Shown here: positions 39,447-47,179 of the stretch, piece after piece | How positions within the stretch are numbered: position 1 is the stretch's first letter | How the letters are laid out: every line of letters begins with the position of its first letter | NCBI RefSeq assembly: GCF_000515395.1 | Contig: NZ_KI911782.1 | Span: forward strand, 2,230,606-2,294,605 | Direction of reading: 5' to 3' | DNA: 64,000 nt | Source of the DNA: Jiangella gansuensis DSM 44835 | GTDB lineage: Bacteria > Actinomycetota > Actinomycetes > Jiangellales > Jiangellaceae | Program-made: the position numbers and the translations under genes | The notes under the pieces: model-generated | What the model was told of the DNA's origin: nothing | Database searches by the model: none | Seen by the model: the letters and a program-made list of their open reading frames with translations, nothing else

Positions 39447-40385
39447 ATGGACGGGCTCACTGGCATCCTCGACGCCCCCCGGGCGCGCGGGGCCTTCACG
39501 TTGCGGGTCTCCATGAGCCCGCCGTGGGCGGTCCGAATCCAGGACGAAGCGAAACTCGCCCTGGTCGCCGTGGTGCGAGGTGAAGTGTTCGCGATGCCCG
39601 ATCAGGGCGAGCCGATCCTGCTGCGACCGGGTGACGTCGCGGTCATGCGCGGGCCCGATCCCTACACGCTGGCCGATCAGCCCGACACGAGCGCACAGGT
39701 CGTGGTCCAGCCGGGCAATCGGTGCACCTCGCCGGACGGGCGGGATCTCGCCGACGTGATGGGCCTCGGTACCCGCAGCTGGGGCAACGATCCCGACGGA
39801 CCGGCCGTCATGCTCGTCGGCACCTATGAACGCACCCCGGCCATCGGCCGCGCCCTTCTGGGCGCGCTGCCGGCCATGATGGTGCTGCGGCACGACGCTT
39901 GGGACACCCCGCTCATCGGGTTGCTCGGTGCCGAGATCGCCCAAGACACCCCGGGGCAGGAGGTCATTCTCGACCGCCTGCTCGACCTCGTCCTCATCAG
40001 CGCCCTGCGCGCCTGGCTCTCTCACCCCGGCGCCGACCGGCCGCGCTGGTACTTGGCGGATGCGGACCCCGTCGTGGGCCCGGCCCTGCGGCACATCCAC
40101 CATGAGCCCGCCCGCCCCTGGACCGTCCAGGCTCTCGCCCACGCCGTCGGCGTCTCCCGGGCCACCCTGGCGCGCCGGTTCGCGGAACTCGTCGGCCAGC
40201 CGCCCATGGAGTTCCTGACACACTGGCGCCTCGCCCTCGCGGCCGATCTCCTGCAGGAACCGGACGTCACCCTGAGCGCTGTGGCCCGGCAGGTCGGCTA
40301 CAGCAGCCCGTTCGCCCTGAGTGCCGCCTTCAAGCGGGTACACGGCACCAGCCCGCGCGCACGGAAGCCCGCCGTCCCCGTCTGA
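39447..40385 (+). CDS. AraC-family transcriptional regulator with N-terminal cupin domain
   Basis: 312 residues. The N-terminal half is a cupin-like sensor (VVRGEVFAMPDQG, LLRPGDVAVMRG), the subgroup often found beside oxidoreductase or DUF1772 genes. The C-terminal AraC domain has two helix-turn-helices: WTVQALAHAVGVSRATLARRFAELVGQPPMEFLTHWRLALAADLL and VTLSAVARQVGYSSPFALSAAFKRVHGTSP. Divergent from the DUF1772 gene, its probable target. The ligand cannot be inferred. Confidence 0.93.
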   Translation: MDGLTGILDAPRARGAFTLRVSMSPPWAVRIQDEAKLALVAVVRGEVFAMPDQGEPILLRPGDVAVMRGPDPYTLADQPDTSAQVVVQPGNRCTSPDGRDLADVMGLGTRSWGNDPDGPAVMLVGTYERTPAIGRALLGALPAMMVLRHDAWDTPLIGLLGAEIAQDTPGQEVILDRLLDLVLISALRAWLSHPGADRPRWYLADADPVVGPALRHIHHEPARPWTVQALAHAVGVSRATLARRFAELVGQPPMEFLTHWRLALAADLLQEPDVTLSAVARQVGYSSPFALSAAFKRVHGTSPRARKPAVPV

Positions 40386-40418
40386 TCCCGCCGCCGTGCT
40401 GGCCGGGGCGGAGCGCGG

Positions 40419-40547
40419 TCAGGCGACCGCGAAGGCTCCGATGATCACGGAGACGACGACGATTCCCACGACGTGGTAGCCGCCGGTGATCGCGCCGAAG
40501 AGGAACGGCCGTGCTGGCACCGCGGCGACAGCCCAGCCCACCTCCCC
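40419..40547 (-). pseudogene. 3' remnant of a DUF1761-like membrane protein
   Basis: Reading the minus strand to the stop at 40419-40421 gives about 43 codons ending WAVAAVPARPFLFGAITG, then GYHVVGIVVVSVIIGAFAVA. This looks like the last helix of DUF1761 membrane proteins (a GYHVV-type helix ending in a small-residue motif). Upstream it runs straight into the palindromic repeat at 40545, and the rest of the gene is absent. It appears to be a truncated scrap. Confidence 0.45.
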
Positions 40548-40604
40548 ATGATCATCAAGAGTTGACCCGGTCATAACCGGGTGAAGTCTGGACGATCACG
40601 GGGA
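40545..40604. repeat. Palindromic repeat, copy 1
   Basis: The left arm 40545-40570 is identical over 26 nt to 63747-63772. The core is ATGATCATCAAGAGTTGA, then ACCCGG - TCATAA - CCGGGT. The right arm (40577-40604) keeps CCGG and GACGATCACGGGGA but has diverged in the middle. Probably a REP-like interspersed palindrome. Confidence 0.85.
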
Positions 40605-40634
40605 GCTCTACAGGTCAGAAGGAGTAGCCCGGGT

Positions 40635-40708
40635 GGGACTCGAACCCACAGACACCGCATTTTGAGTGCGGCGGCTTTGCCAATTTGCCTACCGGGCCGC
40701 GTTCGGCG
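40635..40708 (-). tRNA. tRNA-Leu(CAA)-like, short variable loop
   Basis: 74 nt folding as a cloverleaf. Acceptor GGCCCGG/CCGGGCT (first pair G-U), T8 A9, D arm GGC/GCC with loop containing TTGG, anticodon stem CCGCA/TGCGG with loop CTCAAAA (anticodon CAA, codon UUG), T stem GTGGG/CCCAC with loop TTCGAGT, discriminator A73. The D loop and anticodon loop resemble tRNA-Leu. The variable region is only 5 nt (TGTCT), whereas canonical bacterial tRNA-Leu has a long arm. CCA is not encoded. The 3' end faces the accessory region. Confidence 0.88.
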
Positions 40709-40752
40709 GCGACAGGGACCCTAGCCTACCGTCATCGGAAACATGTGCCGAG

Positions 40753-40758
40753 TAGGCT
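40753..40758 (+). promoter_or_regulatory. Putative -10 (TAGGCT) for leaderless pdtaR
   Basis: TAGGCT ends 6 nt before the GTG at 40765. Same hexamer as before the aldo/keto reductase gene. Confidence 0.5.
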
Positions 40759-40764
40759 TCCCGG

Positions 40765-41376
40765 GTGACCGAATCGCCAACGCCAACCGCGCCCGCCCGA
40801 CGTGTCCTCGTGGCCGAGGACGAGTCGTTGATCCGCCTGGATCTCATCGAGATGCTGGGTGAGGAGGGCTACGAGGTGGTGGGTGAGGCCGCCGACGGCG
40901 CCAGCGCCGTCCGGTTGGCCGAGGAGCACCGCCCCGACCTCGTCGTCATGGACGTCAAGATGCCGGTACTCGACGGTATCTCGGCGGCCGCTCGGATCGT
41001 CGAGCAGCGGATCGCGCCGGTACTCATCCTGACCGCATTCTCCCAGCGTGATCTCGTGGAGCGCGCCCGCGACGCCGGGGCCATGGCCTACCTGGTCAAG
41101 CCCTTCAGCAAGGCGGACCTGGTGCCCGCCATCGAGATGGCGCTCTCCCGGCACGAGGAGATCACCCAGCTCGAGAACGAGGTCCACGACCTCGCCGACC
41201 GCCTCGAGACGCGCAAGCTCGTCGACCGGGCCAAGGGCATTCTGCAGACCAAGTACGGCCTGACCGAGCCCGACGCGTTCCGGTGGATCCAGAAGGCCGC
41301 CATGGACAAGCGCACGTCCATGCGTGAGGTCGCCCGGGTCGTGCTCTCCGAGGCCGAGGCCGGGTCGAGCGACTGA
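40765..41376 (+). CDS. pdtaR: ANTAR-domain response regulator (PdtaR type)
   Basis: 203 residues. Receiver domain with VLVAEDESLIRLDL, phosphorylated Asp in VVMDVKMPVLDG, Thr in LTAFSQ and Lys in YLVKPF. The C-terminal ANTAR RNA-binding domain is LVDRAKGILQTKYGLTEPDAFRWIQKAAMDKRTSMREVA, with the conserved Ala/Gly and aromatic positions. Phosphorylated ANTAR proteins bind tandem hairpins in leader RNAs and prevent termination. The gene lies between pyk and polA in many actinomycetes. The partner kinase is not in the window. The next lipoprotein gene begins 2 nt after its stop. Confidence 0.94.
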   Translation: MTESPTPTAPARRVLVAEDESLIRLDLIEMLGEEGYEVVGEAADGASAVRLAEEHRPDLVVMDVKMPVLDGISAAARIVEQRIAPVLILTAFSQRDLVERARDAGAMAYLVKPFSKADLVPAIEMALSRHEEITQLENEVHDLADRLETRKLVDRAKGILQTKYGLTEPDAFRWIQKAAMDKRTSMREVARVVLSEAEAGSSD

Positions 41377-41378
41377 TC

Positions 41379-42572
41379 ATGCGCATGGTGCGTCGTAGCG
41401 CGGGGTGGGCCGCGCTGACGGCGTCGGCCACGCTGCTGGCGTCCTGCGGCATGGTGAGCGCGCTCGGCGACGACGACGCCGGCGAGCAGACAGCCACCGT
41501 CGCCGTCCTGGTCCCGGAGTCGGGCTGGCAGCAGGCCGACGGCGCCGGCGTCCTGGCCGCGGTGGAGGCCGCGGTAGCGGAGCGGGCCGGCGACATCGGC
41601 GGCTGGACGGTCGACGTCGTCGCCGTCGATGAGAGCGACGACCGCGAGGAGCTCACCACCGCGATCGAGGAACTCGCCGGCGGCGACCTGGTCGCGGTGA
41701 TCGGCGGGCTGACCACCGGTGCCGTGCGCGCCGTGCAGCCGGTCCTCGACAGCGCCGAGGTGGTGTTCGTGTCGCCGGCCGACACCGACCCGGTGCACAC
41801 CCGCGGGGCGAACCCGAGCGCGCCGCTTCGGCCCTACCGTTCCTACTTCCGGACCGCGGTCGGCGACGAGCCTCCGGCGGCGGCGCTCGGCCGCTATGCC
41901 GTCGGCGCGCTGGGAACGAAGTCGGTCGCCGTCGTCGACGGGGGAGACCCGGCCGAGGTGACGGCGTTCACCAAGGCCGTGGAGGCCGCCGACGGCGAGG
42001 TGGTCGCACGCGGCACGGCCGCCCAGATCGATGCCGTGGTGGCCGCAGCGGAGGAGGGCGGGGCGGGAGCCGTCTTCGTCGCCGGCACCCCGGAGGCGGC
42101 GACACGAACCGCGCGGGCCGTGCGTGCGGCCGGCCTGGACGCCGCCCTCCTAGGCGCAGCGGCTTTCGACCCGGCGAACGCCTCCGACGACGACACGAAC
42201 GGGTCGGACGACAACACCGGCGTGCCGGACGGTCTCCGCGACGGCGCCATCACCGCCACCGCGGCGGACCTGCAGGCGACGGCCGATGCGCCACTGCCGT
42301 CGAACGCGTCCACCGGTACCGACCCGGGTGAGTTCGGGGCGGCGGCCTACGACGCCGGCACCGTGGTCGGGATCGTCCTCGATCGGTGCCTGCCGCCGGC
42401 CAGTTCGGCGTCGTCGGCGCGGCGCGGCTGCGTCGGTGAAATGGCCCAACTCGACTTCGCCGGCGTGACCGGTGAGGTGGCGTTCGACGATTTCGGCGAC
42501 CGGGTCGACGGCACCGTGACGTTCAGCGTCCTGCGCGACGGCCGGTGGCGGCCGGTTCACCGCGACGACTGA
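41379..42572 (+). CDS. Substrate-binding-like lipoprotein (type 1 periplasmic fold)
   Basis: 397 residues. Lipoprotein signal with lipobox LASC (Cys23). The remainder resembles amino-acid receptor/LivK folds: ATVAVLVPESGWQQADGAGVLAAVEAAV, VAVIGGLTTGAVRAVQPVLDSAEVVFVSPADTDP, VFVAGTPEAATRTARAVRAAG and YDAGTVVGIVLDRC. It carries an Asp/Asn-rich insert (DDDTNGSDDN). It begins 2 nt after pdtaR, so it is cotranscribed, and lies 2.6 kb before the true livK. Likely an extracellular sensor or a divergent binding protein for a branched-chain or polar amino acid. Weaker similarity than the 43956 gene. Confidence 0.8.
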   Translation: MRMVRRSAGWAALTASATLLASCGMVSALGDDDAGEQTATVAVLVPESGWQQADGAGVLAAVEAAVAERAGDIGGWTVDVVAVDESDDREELTTAIEELAGGDLVAVIGGLTTGAVRAVQPVLDSAEVVFVSPADTDPVHTRGANPSAPLRPYRSYFRTAVGDEPPAAALGRYAVGALGTKSVAVVDGGDPAEVTAFTKAVEAADGEVVARGTAAQIDAVVAAAEEGGAGAVFVAGTPEAATRTARAVRAAGLDAALLGAAAFDPANASDDDTNGSDDNTGVPDGLRDGAITATAADLQATADAPLPSNASTGTDPGEFGAAAYDAGTVVGIVLDRCLPPASSASSARRGCVGEMAQLDFAGVTGEVAFDDFGDRVDGTVTFSVLRDGRWRPVHRDD

Positions 42573-42715
42573 CGCCGCCGGACAGGGGCCTGACCGCTCG
42601 GAAACGGCAGGTGAGCAGGGCGCGACAACCGGGCGTCGGTTCTCTGTCGCCCGTTGACTCATGCCGCGCCGTGCGACCACTCTCAACGCAGTCACGCCGA
42701 CGAGAGAGGTTGACC

Positions 42716-43777
42716 ATGCCCGAACTCAGCCGCCGAACCGTCCTCCGCTCCGGTACCGTGGCCGCGGCGGCGAGCGCGGTCGGCGCCGCCGCGGCCATGG
42801 CCCCGTCCACCGCGTTCGCGGCTGACCCGGCGCACGCTGCTGCCGCGCCGGCCCCGCAGCGGCCCCGGCGCGGCACGATACGAGTGCTGACCTGGAACAT
42901 CTACCGCGGTGGCACTGGCGTCTCCCCGGAGAATCTGCCGCTGCTGCTGGATCAGCTGGTGGCGTTGCGCCCGGACGTCTATCTGGCGGTGGAGACCTAT
43001 GGAGCCGGCGACCGGATCCGTCGTGAACTGTCCCGACGAGCAGGCAACGGACAGTACACCGGCATCAAGATCACGGACCGTCCGGCCGGCGACGACAACC
43101 TGTGGATCTTCACACACCTGCCCGTGGACCGAGTACATCCGCGGCCGGCCGGCGGCACTCACGTCACGGACTTCAACCTCGGCGGCGTCCGGCTGCGGCT
43201 GCCCAACCGGCGCCAGTTGGACGCCTTCGTGCTCTGGTGCAACTACACCAACCCGTGGGACGGCTACCTGATCGACGAGAACGCGGCTGCCATCCGCGCC
43301 GGCCTGACGCCGCGCCACTCGCAGGCGGACGTCGTCGCCGCCGGGAGCCGGCAGACCGCGCATGTGGAGGAGGTCGTGCGATACCACCTGCCGGCGATGG
43401 TCGGCGACGATCAGGTGCCGCTCGTGATCGGGGGCGACTTCAACACTCTACCGGCGGCCGACTGGACCGCCGCGAATGCCGGCAAGCCGAACCACTTCGG
43501 CATGAGCTACGGCCTCACCGCAACCCGCGTGCTGACCGACGCCGGATTCGTCGACACATTCCGTGCGGCCCACCCGGACGCTGCCGTCGAGGGCCGCACC
43601 TGGAGTCCGCTGCCCACCGAGCGGCTCATCACGCCGCAGCGCATCGACATGATCTTCGCCAAGGGCGACGTGACCGTGCGCGGCGGTGACGTGGTCGACA
43701 CCCAACTGTCGAACCACCAGTCGGGCACCTTCTACTCCGACCACGCGGCGGTCTGGACCGACCTGAGCATCCGCTGA
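42716..43777 (+). CDS. Tat-exported endonuclease/exonuclease/phosphatase-family hydrolase
   Basis: 353 residues. Tat signal with Arg6-Arg7 (LSRRTVLRSG) and an AFA-A cleavage-like site near residue 36. The EEP fold is marked by LTWNIYRGG, AVETYG (metal-binding Glu), IGGDFNTLP, RIDMIFAKGD and YSDHAAVWTDL (catalytic Asp-His). It acts outside the cell, hydrolysing a phosphodiester or phosphomonoester such as nucleic acid, sphingolipid or inositol phosphate. Substrate unknown. AGAGAGG precedes the ATG. Its neighbours are transport genes, with no obvious functional link. Confidence 0.9.
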   Translation: MPELSRRTVLRSGTVAAAASAVGAAAAMAPSTAFAADPAHAAAAPAPQRPRRGTIRVLTWNIYRGGTGVSPENLPLLLDQLVALRPDVYLAVETYGAGDRIRRELSRRAGNGQYTGIKITDRPAGDDNLWIFTHLPVDRVHPRPAGGTHVTDFNLGGVRLRLPNRRQLDAFVLWCNYTNPWDGYLIDENAAAIRAGLTPRHSQADVVAAGSRQTAHVEEVVRYHLPAMVGDDQVPLVIGGDFNTLPAADWTAANAGKPNHFGMSYGLTATRVLTDAGFVDTFRAAHPDAAVEGRTWSPLPTERLITPQRIDMIFAKGDVTVRGGDVVDTQLSNHQSGTFYSDHAAVWTDLSIR

Positions 43778-43955
43778 CCGCGCTCGCCACGCACACTGCG
43801 ATGACACCGCACTTCCTAGGTCACAGTGTCCTAACAAGATGATCCTGGTTGGCCACGACCACTACGTTTAGGTCATTGCACGGCATAAGTTTCGGGAATC
43901 ATCGCATCCAACCGGCACCTCATCCTGGTGGCCGGCTCGGCGAAGGAGAATTCTC

Positions 43956-45230
43956 ATGACCCGCACATCGCGACTGTGGCGGTCGTTGGCCGTCGCCGGG
44001 GTGGCCTCGCTTGTGCTGGCCGCCTGCGGCGGCGACGACGACGAGCCTTCGGACGGTGGGACCGCCGGCGGCGACGCTCCGGCCAGCGACGAGCCGTTGC
44101 GGCTCGGCACGCTCCTGCCGCAGACCGGTAACCTCGCATTCCTCGGTCCGCCGGAGTTCGCCGGCGTCGACCTCGCCATCGAAGAGATCAACGCCGCCGG
44201 TGGCGTCCTCGGCCACGACGTCGAGGTGACGCACACCGACTCCAGCGACGCCAGCAACTCCGCCGTCACCCAGCAGTCGACGGACTCCCTGCTCAACGAA
44301 GGTGTGGCCGCCATCATCGGCGCCGCCTCGTCGGGTGTGTCGTTCACGGTGCTCGACCGCATCGTGCAGGACGAGACCATCATGTTCTCGCCGGCCAACA
44401 CCTCGCCGGACTTCACCACCTACGAGGACGACGGTCTCTACTTCCGGACCGCGCCGTCCGACGTGCTGCAGGGCCAGGTGCTCGGCGACACGATCCTCGG
44501 CGACGGGCACGCGAACGTCGCGATCATGAACCTCGACGACGCGTACGGCAACGGCCTGGCCCAGTACCTCACCGAGACCATCGAGAGCGGCGGTGGCACC
44601 ATCGCCACGCAGGTCGTCTACGACCCGCAGGCGTCGAACTACACCTCCGAGGTCAGCCAGGTCGCCGCGGCCCAGCCCGACGCCATCGCGCTGATCGGGT
44701 TCGAGGAGACGGTCACCATCATCCCGGAGCTCGTCACGCAGGGCATCGGCCCGCAGACGGTGCCGGTGTACTTCGTCGACGGCAACACCTCCAACTGGGG
44801 TGACCAGCTGCCGGCCGGCCTGCTCGAAGGCAACAAGGGCACGCAGCCGGGCGCCGAGATCGGCGAGGAGTTCCGCGAGCGCCTGCTCGAGGTCGACCCC
44901 GAGCTCGTCGACTTCAACTACAGCGCGGAGTCGTACGACGCGGCCATGCTGCTGGCGCTGGCCGCCCTGCAGGCTGGTTCGGTCGAGAGCCGCGACATCG
45001 CCGACAACCTCGTCGACGTGTCCCGCGAGGGCACCGAGTGCACCACGTTCGAGGAGTGCGCCGGGCTGATCGAGGACGGTGAGGACATCGACTACAACGG
45101 TGTCTCCGGCCCGATCGAGTTCACCGACGCCGGCGACCCGGAGACGGCCACCATCGGCGTCTTCCAGTACGGTCCCGACAACAACACCACGCCCGTCGAG
45201 TACGTCGAGCGGACCATGACCACGGAGTGA
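43956..45230 (+). CDS. livK: Branched-chain amino acid ABC transporter substrate-binding lipoprotein
   Basis: 424 residues. Lipoprotein signal with lipobox LAAC (Cys24), acidic Gly/Asp linker, then a Leu/Ile/Val-binding fold: LRLGTLLPQTGNLAFLGPPEFAGVDLAIEEINAAGG, VLGHDVEVTHTDSSD, GAASSGVSF, SPANTSPDFT, YGNGLAQYLTETIE, FVDGNTSN. The ATG follows GAAGGAG. A 15-bp terminator follows. The membrane and ATPase genes livHMGF are on the opposite strand, converging on it; together they make a complete importer. Confidence 0.94.
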   Translation: MTRTSRLWRSLAVAGVASLVLAACGGDDDEPSDGGTAGGDAPASDEPLRLGTLLPQTGNLAFLGPPEFAGVDLAIEEINAAGGVLGHDVEVTHTDSSDASNSAVTQQSTDSLLNEGVAAIIGAASSGVSFTVLDRIVQDETIMFSPANTSPDFTTYEDDGLYFRTAPSDVLQGQVLGDTILGDGHANVAIMNLDDAYGNGLAQYLTETIESGGGTIATQVVYDPQASNYTSEVSQVAAAQPDAIALIGFEETVTIIPELVTQGIGPQTVPVYFVDGNTSNWGDQLPAGLLEGNKGTQPGAEIGEEFRERLLEVDPELVDFNYSAESYDAAMLLALAALQAGSVESRDIADNLVDVSREGTECTTFEECAGLIEDGEDIDYNGVSGPIEFTDAGDPETATIGVFQYGPDNNTTPVEYVERTMTTE

Positions 45231-45253
45231 CCGTGTTCTGACGCGCATCAGCT

Positions 45254-45288
45254 GAGAGCCCCGCCGGGCCGGACCCGGCGGGGCTCTC
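45254..45288. terminator. 15-bp hairpin terminator after livK
   Basis: GAGAGCCCCGCCGGG (45254-45268), 5-nt loop, perfect complement 45274-45288, 23 nt after the livK stop. Confidence 0.85.
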
Positions 45289-45317
45289 GCACGTTGCGCA
45301 CGTCCTTGGCCCATGAA

Positions 45318-45358
45318 CATCGGCCATCGACCCGCCAGTGCGGGGCCGATGGCCGATG
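45318..45358. terminator. Hairpin terminator for the livHMGF operon
   Basis: CATCGGCCATCG (45318-45329) pairs with 45347-45358, extended by CCCGC/GCGGG around a CAGT loop. It lies 28 nt beyond the livF stop. Confidence 0.75.
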
Positions 45359-45386
45359 ATCAACGGGTCGGAGCCGGCTGGGCCCG

Positions 45387-46163
45387 TCAGGCGCGGGCGA
45401 GTGAGCCCAGGTAGAGCTCGATGACCTTGGGGTCGTTGATGAGCTCGCGGCCGGTGCCGGTGTACGCGTTGCGGCCCTGGTCGAGCACGTAGCCGCGGTG
45501 GCAGATCTGCAGGCAGCGGCGGGCGTTCTGCTCGACCATGACCACGGACACGCCGGCCTTGTTGATCTCGCGGGTGCGGATGAACACCTCGTCCTGCAGG
45601 ACGGGGGAGAGGCCCGCGGACGGCTCGTCCAGCAGGATGACGCTCGGGTCGGCCATCAGGGCGCGGCCCATGGCGACCATCTGCCGCTCGCCGCCGGACA
45701 GCGACCCCGCCCGCTGCTTGCGGCGGTCGCCCAGGGCGGGGAAGAGGTCGGTGACGAACGCGAACCGCTCGGGGAACCGCTTCGGCGCCTGGTAGAGACC
45801 CATCTCCAGGTTCTCCTCGACCGTCAGGCCGGGGAACACGTTGTTGGTCTGCGGCACGAAGCTGACGCCGCGGGAGACGAGCTCGTTGGCCGGCTTGTTG
45901 GTGATGTCCTCACCGTGCAGCTGGACCGTGCCCTGACGGACCTTCACCAGCCCGAAGAGCGCCTTGAGCAGCGTGGACTTGCCGGCCCCGTTGGGGCCGA
46001 TGATGCCGACGATCTCGCCCGGCTTGCAGTAGAGATCGCAGCCGGTGAGGATGTTGACACCCTCGACATACGAGGCGACGATCTCGTCGGCACGCAGCAC
46101 CGCGCCCTCGGCGCCTTCGATGTGGGCCGAGCGGTCGTCGGCCTGTCCCGTGGTGTCTCTCAT
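45387..46163 (-). CDS. livF: Branched-chain amino acid ABC transporter ATP-binding protein LivF
   Basis: 258 residues. Walker [30 protein letters not shown] after the Q-loop, signature LSGGERQ, Walker B ILLDEPSAGLSP, and VMVEQN in place of the H-loop His. The Gln/Glu version is normal in LivF. A 20-residue N-terminal extension is rich in Asp/Glu. The ATG overlaps the livG stop (ATGA). Energises import with LivG. Confidence 0.95.
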   Translation of the reverse strand: MRDTTGQADDRSAHIEGAEGAVLRADEIVASYVEGVNILTGCDLYCKPGEIVGIIGPNGAGKSTLLKALFGLVKVRQGTVQLHGEDITNKPANELVSRGVSFVPQTNNVFPGLTVEENLEMGLYQAPKRFPERFAFVTDLFPALGDRRKQRAGSLSGGERQMVAMGRALMADPSVILLDEPSAGLSPVLQDEVFIRTREINKAGVSVVMVEQNARRCLQICHRGYVLDQGRNAYTGTGRELINDPKVIELYLGSLARA

Positions 46164-47179
46164 CGTCCGCCCTTGTCGTCGCCCGTCGTCGCTGTGGGTG
46201 TGGTGTCACCCGTCGCCGCCGGCGTCTCGCCGCCGGCCGTGGCCGCCGGCTGGCCGAGCTCCGCCGTGACCTCCGCCTCCAGCGAGCCGGTCTCGAACTC
46301 CTGCTCCAGCTCGGCCAGGGACTGGTCGTGGTGGGCGCCGAGGTAGGCGTCGATGACCTTGTGGTTGGACATGACGGAGTCCGGCGGGCCCTCGGCCAGG
46401 ACCTTGCCCTGGCCCATGACGATGACCCAGTCGGCGATGTCGCGGACCATGTCCATGTCGTGCTCGACGAACAGCACCGTCATGCCCTGCTCTCGCAGGT
46501 CCTTCACGTGTTCGAGCAGCGACTGGGTGAGCGCGGGGTTGACCCCGGCCATGGGCTCGTCGAGCATCACCAGCTCCGGCTCGACCATCAGGGCGCGGGC
46601 CATTTCCAGCAGCTTGCGCTGACCGCCGGAGAGCGAGCCGGCGAAGTCGTCGCGCTTGGTGTCGAGCTTGAACCGCCGCAGCAGCTCCTCGGCGCGCTCG
46701 GTGATGTCCTCCTCCTGGCCGCGCCACAGGGCCGGGATCATGGCCCGCCAGAAGCTCTCGCCGCGCTGCCCGGTGGCGCCCAGCCGCATGTTCTCGATGA
46801 CCGTGAGCTTGGACAGTGCTTTGGTCAGCTGGAACGTGCGGACCATGCCGGCGCGGGCCACCCGGTACGGGGGCATGCCGTGCAGTGACCGGCCGTTGAA
46901 CGACCACGAGCCGTGATTGGCCCGGTCGAAGCCGGTCAACAGGTTGAAGAACGTCGTCTTGCCGGCGCCGTTGGGCCCGATCAGCGCGGTGATGGACCCG
47001 CGTTGGACTTCGACGTGCTCGACGTCGACGGCCAGCAGACCGCCGAACTGACGTTTGACGTCGTCGGCCACCAGGATGGGATCGGCCTTCTTGGCTCCGG
47101 GCTCGTGCGGCACGCCGGCGAAGGCGGCCAGCGCCTCTTCGCGCCGAGCCGTCACGGCTCCCACAGTGTCATCGGGCAT
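46160..47179 (-). CDS. livG: Branched-chain amino acid ABC transporter ATP-binding protein LivG with acidic tail
   Basis: 339 residues from the ATG at 47179 (MPDDTVG), overlapping the livM end by 11 nt. Walker A GPNGAGKTT, MVRTFQLTKALSKLTVIENM, signature LSGGQRKL, Walker B VMLDEPMAGVNP, H-loop VEHDMDMV. LivG proteins are usually about 260-290 residues; here the last about 60 add a Glu/Ala/Thr/Gly tail. The frame continues 24 codons upstream, but only through livM coding sequence. Confidence 0.93.
   Translation of the reverse strand: MPDDTVGAVTARREEALAAFAGVPHEPGAKKADPILVADDVKRQFGGLLAVDVEHVEVQRGSITALIGPNGAGKTTFFNLLTGFDRANHGSWSFNGRSLHGMPPYRVARAGMVRTFQLTKALSKLTVIENMRLGATGQRGESFWRAMIPALWRGQEEDITERAEELLRRFKLDTKRDDFAGSLSGGQRKLLEMARALMVEPELVMLDEPMAGVNPALTQSLLEHVKDLREQGMTVLFVEHDMDMVRDIADWVIVMGQGKVLAEGPPDSVMSNHKVIDAYLGAHHDQSLAELEQEFETGSLEAEVTAELGQPAATAGGETPAATGDTTPTATTGDDKGGR

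Noticed and set aside
24001-40634. Mobile element with integrase or transposase
   Set aside because: The region looks accessory, but no recombinase, transposase, phage or conjugation gene and no duplicated tRNA 3' end could be found, so it is not annotated as a mobile element.
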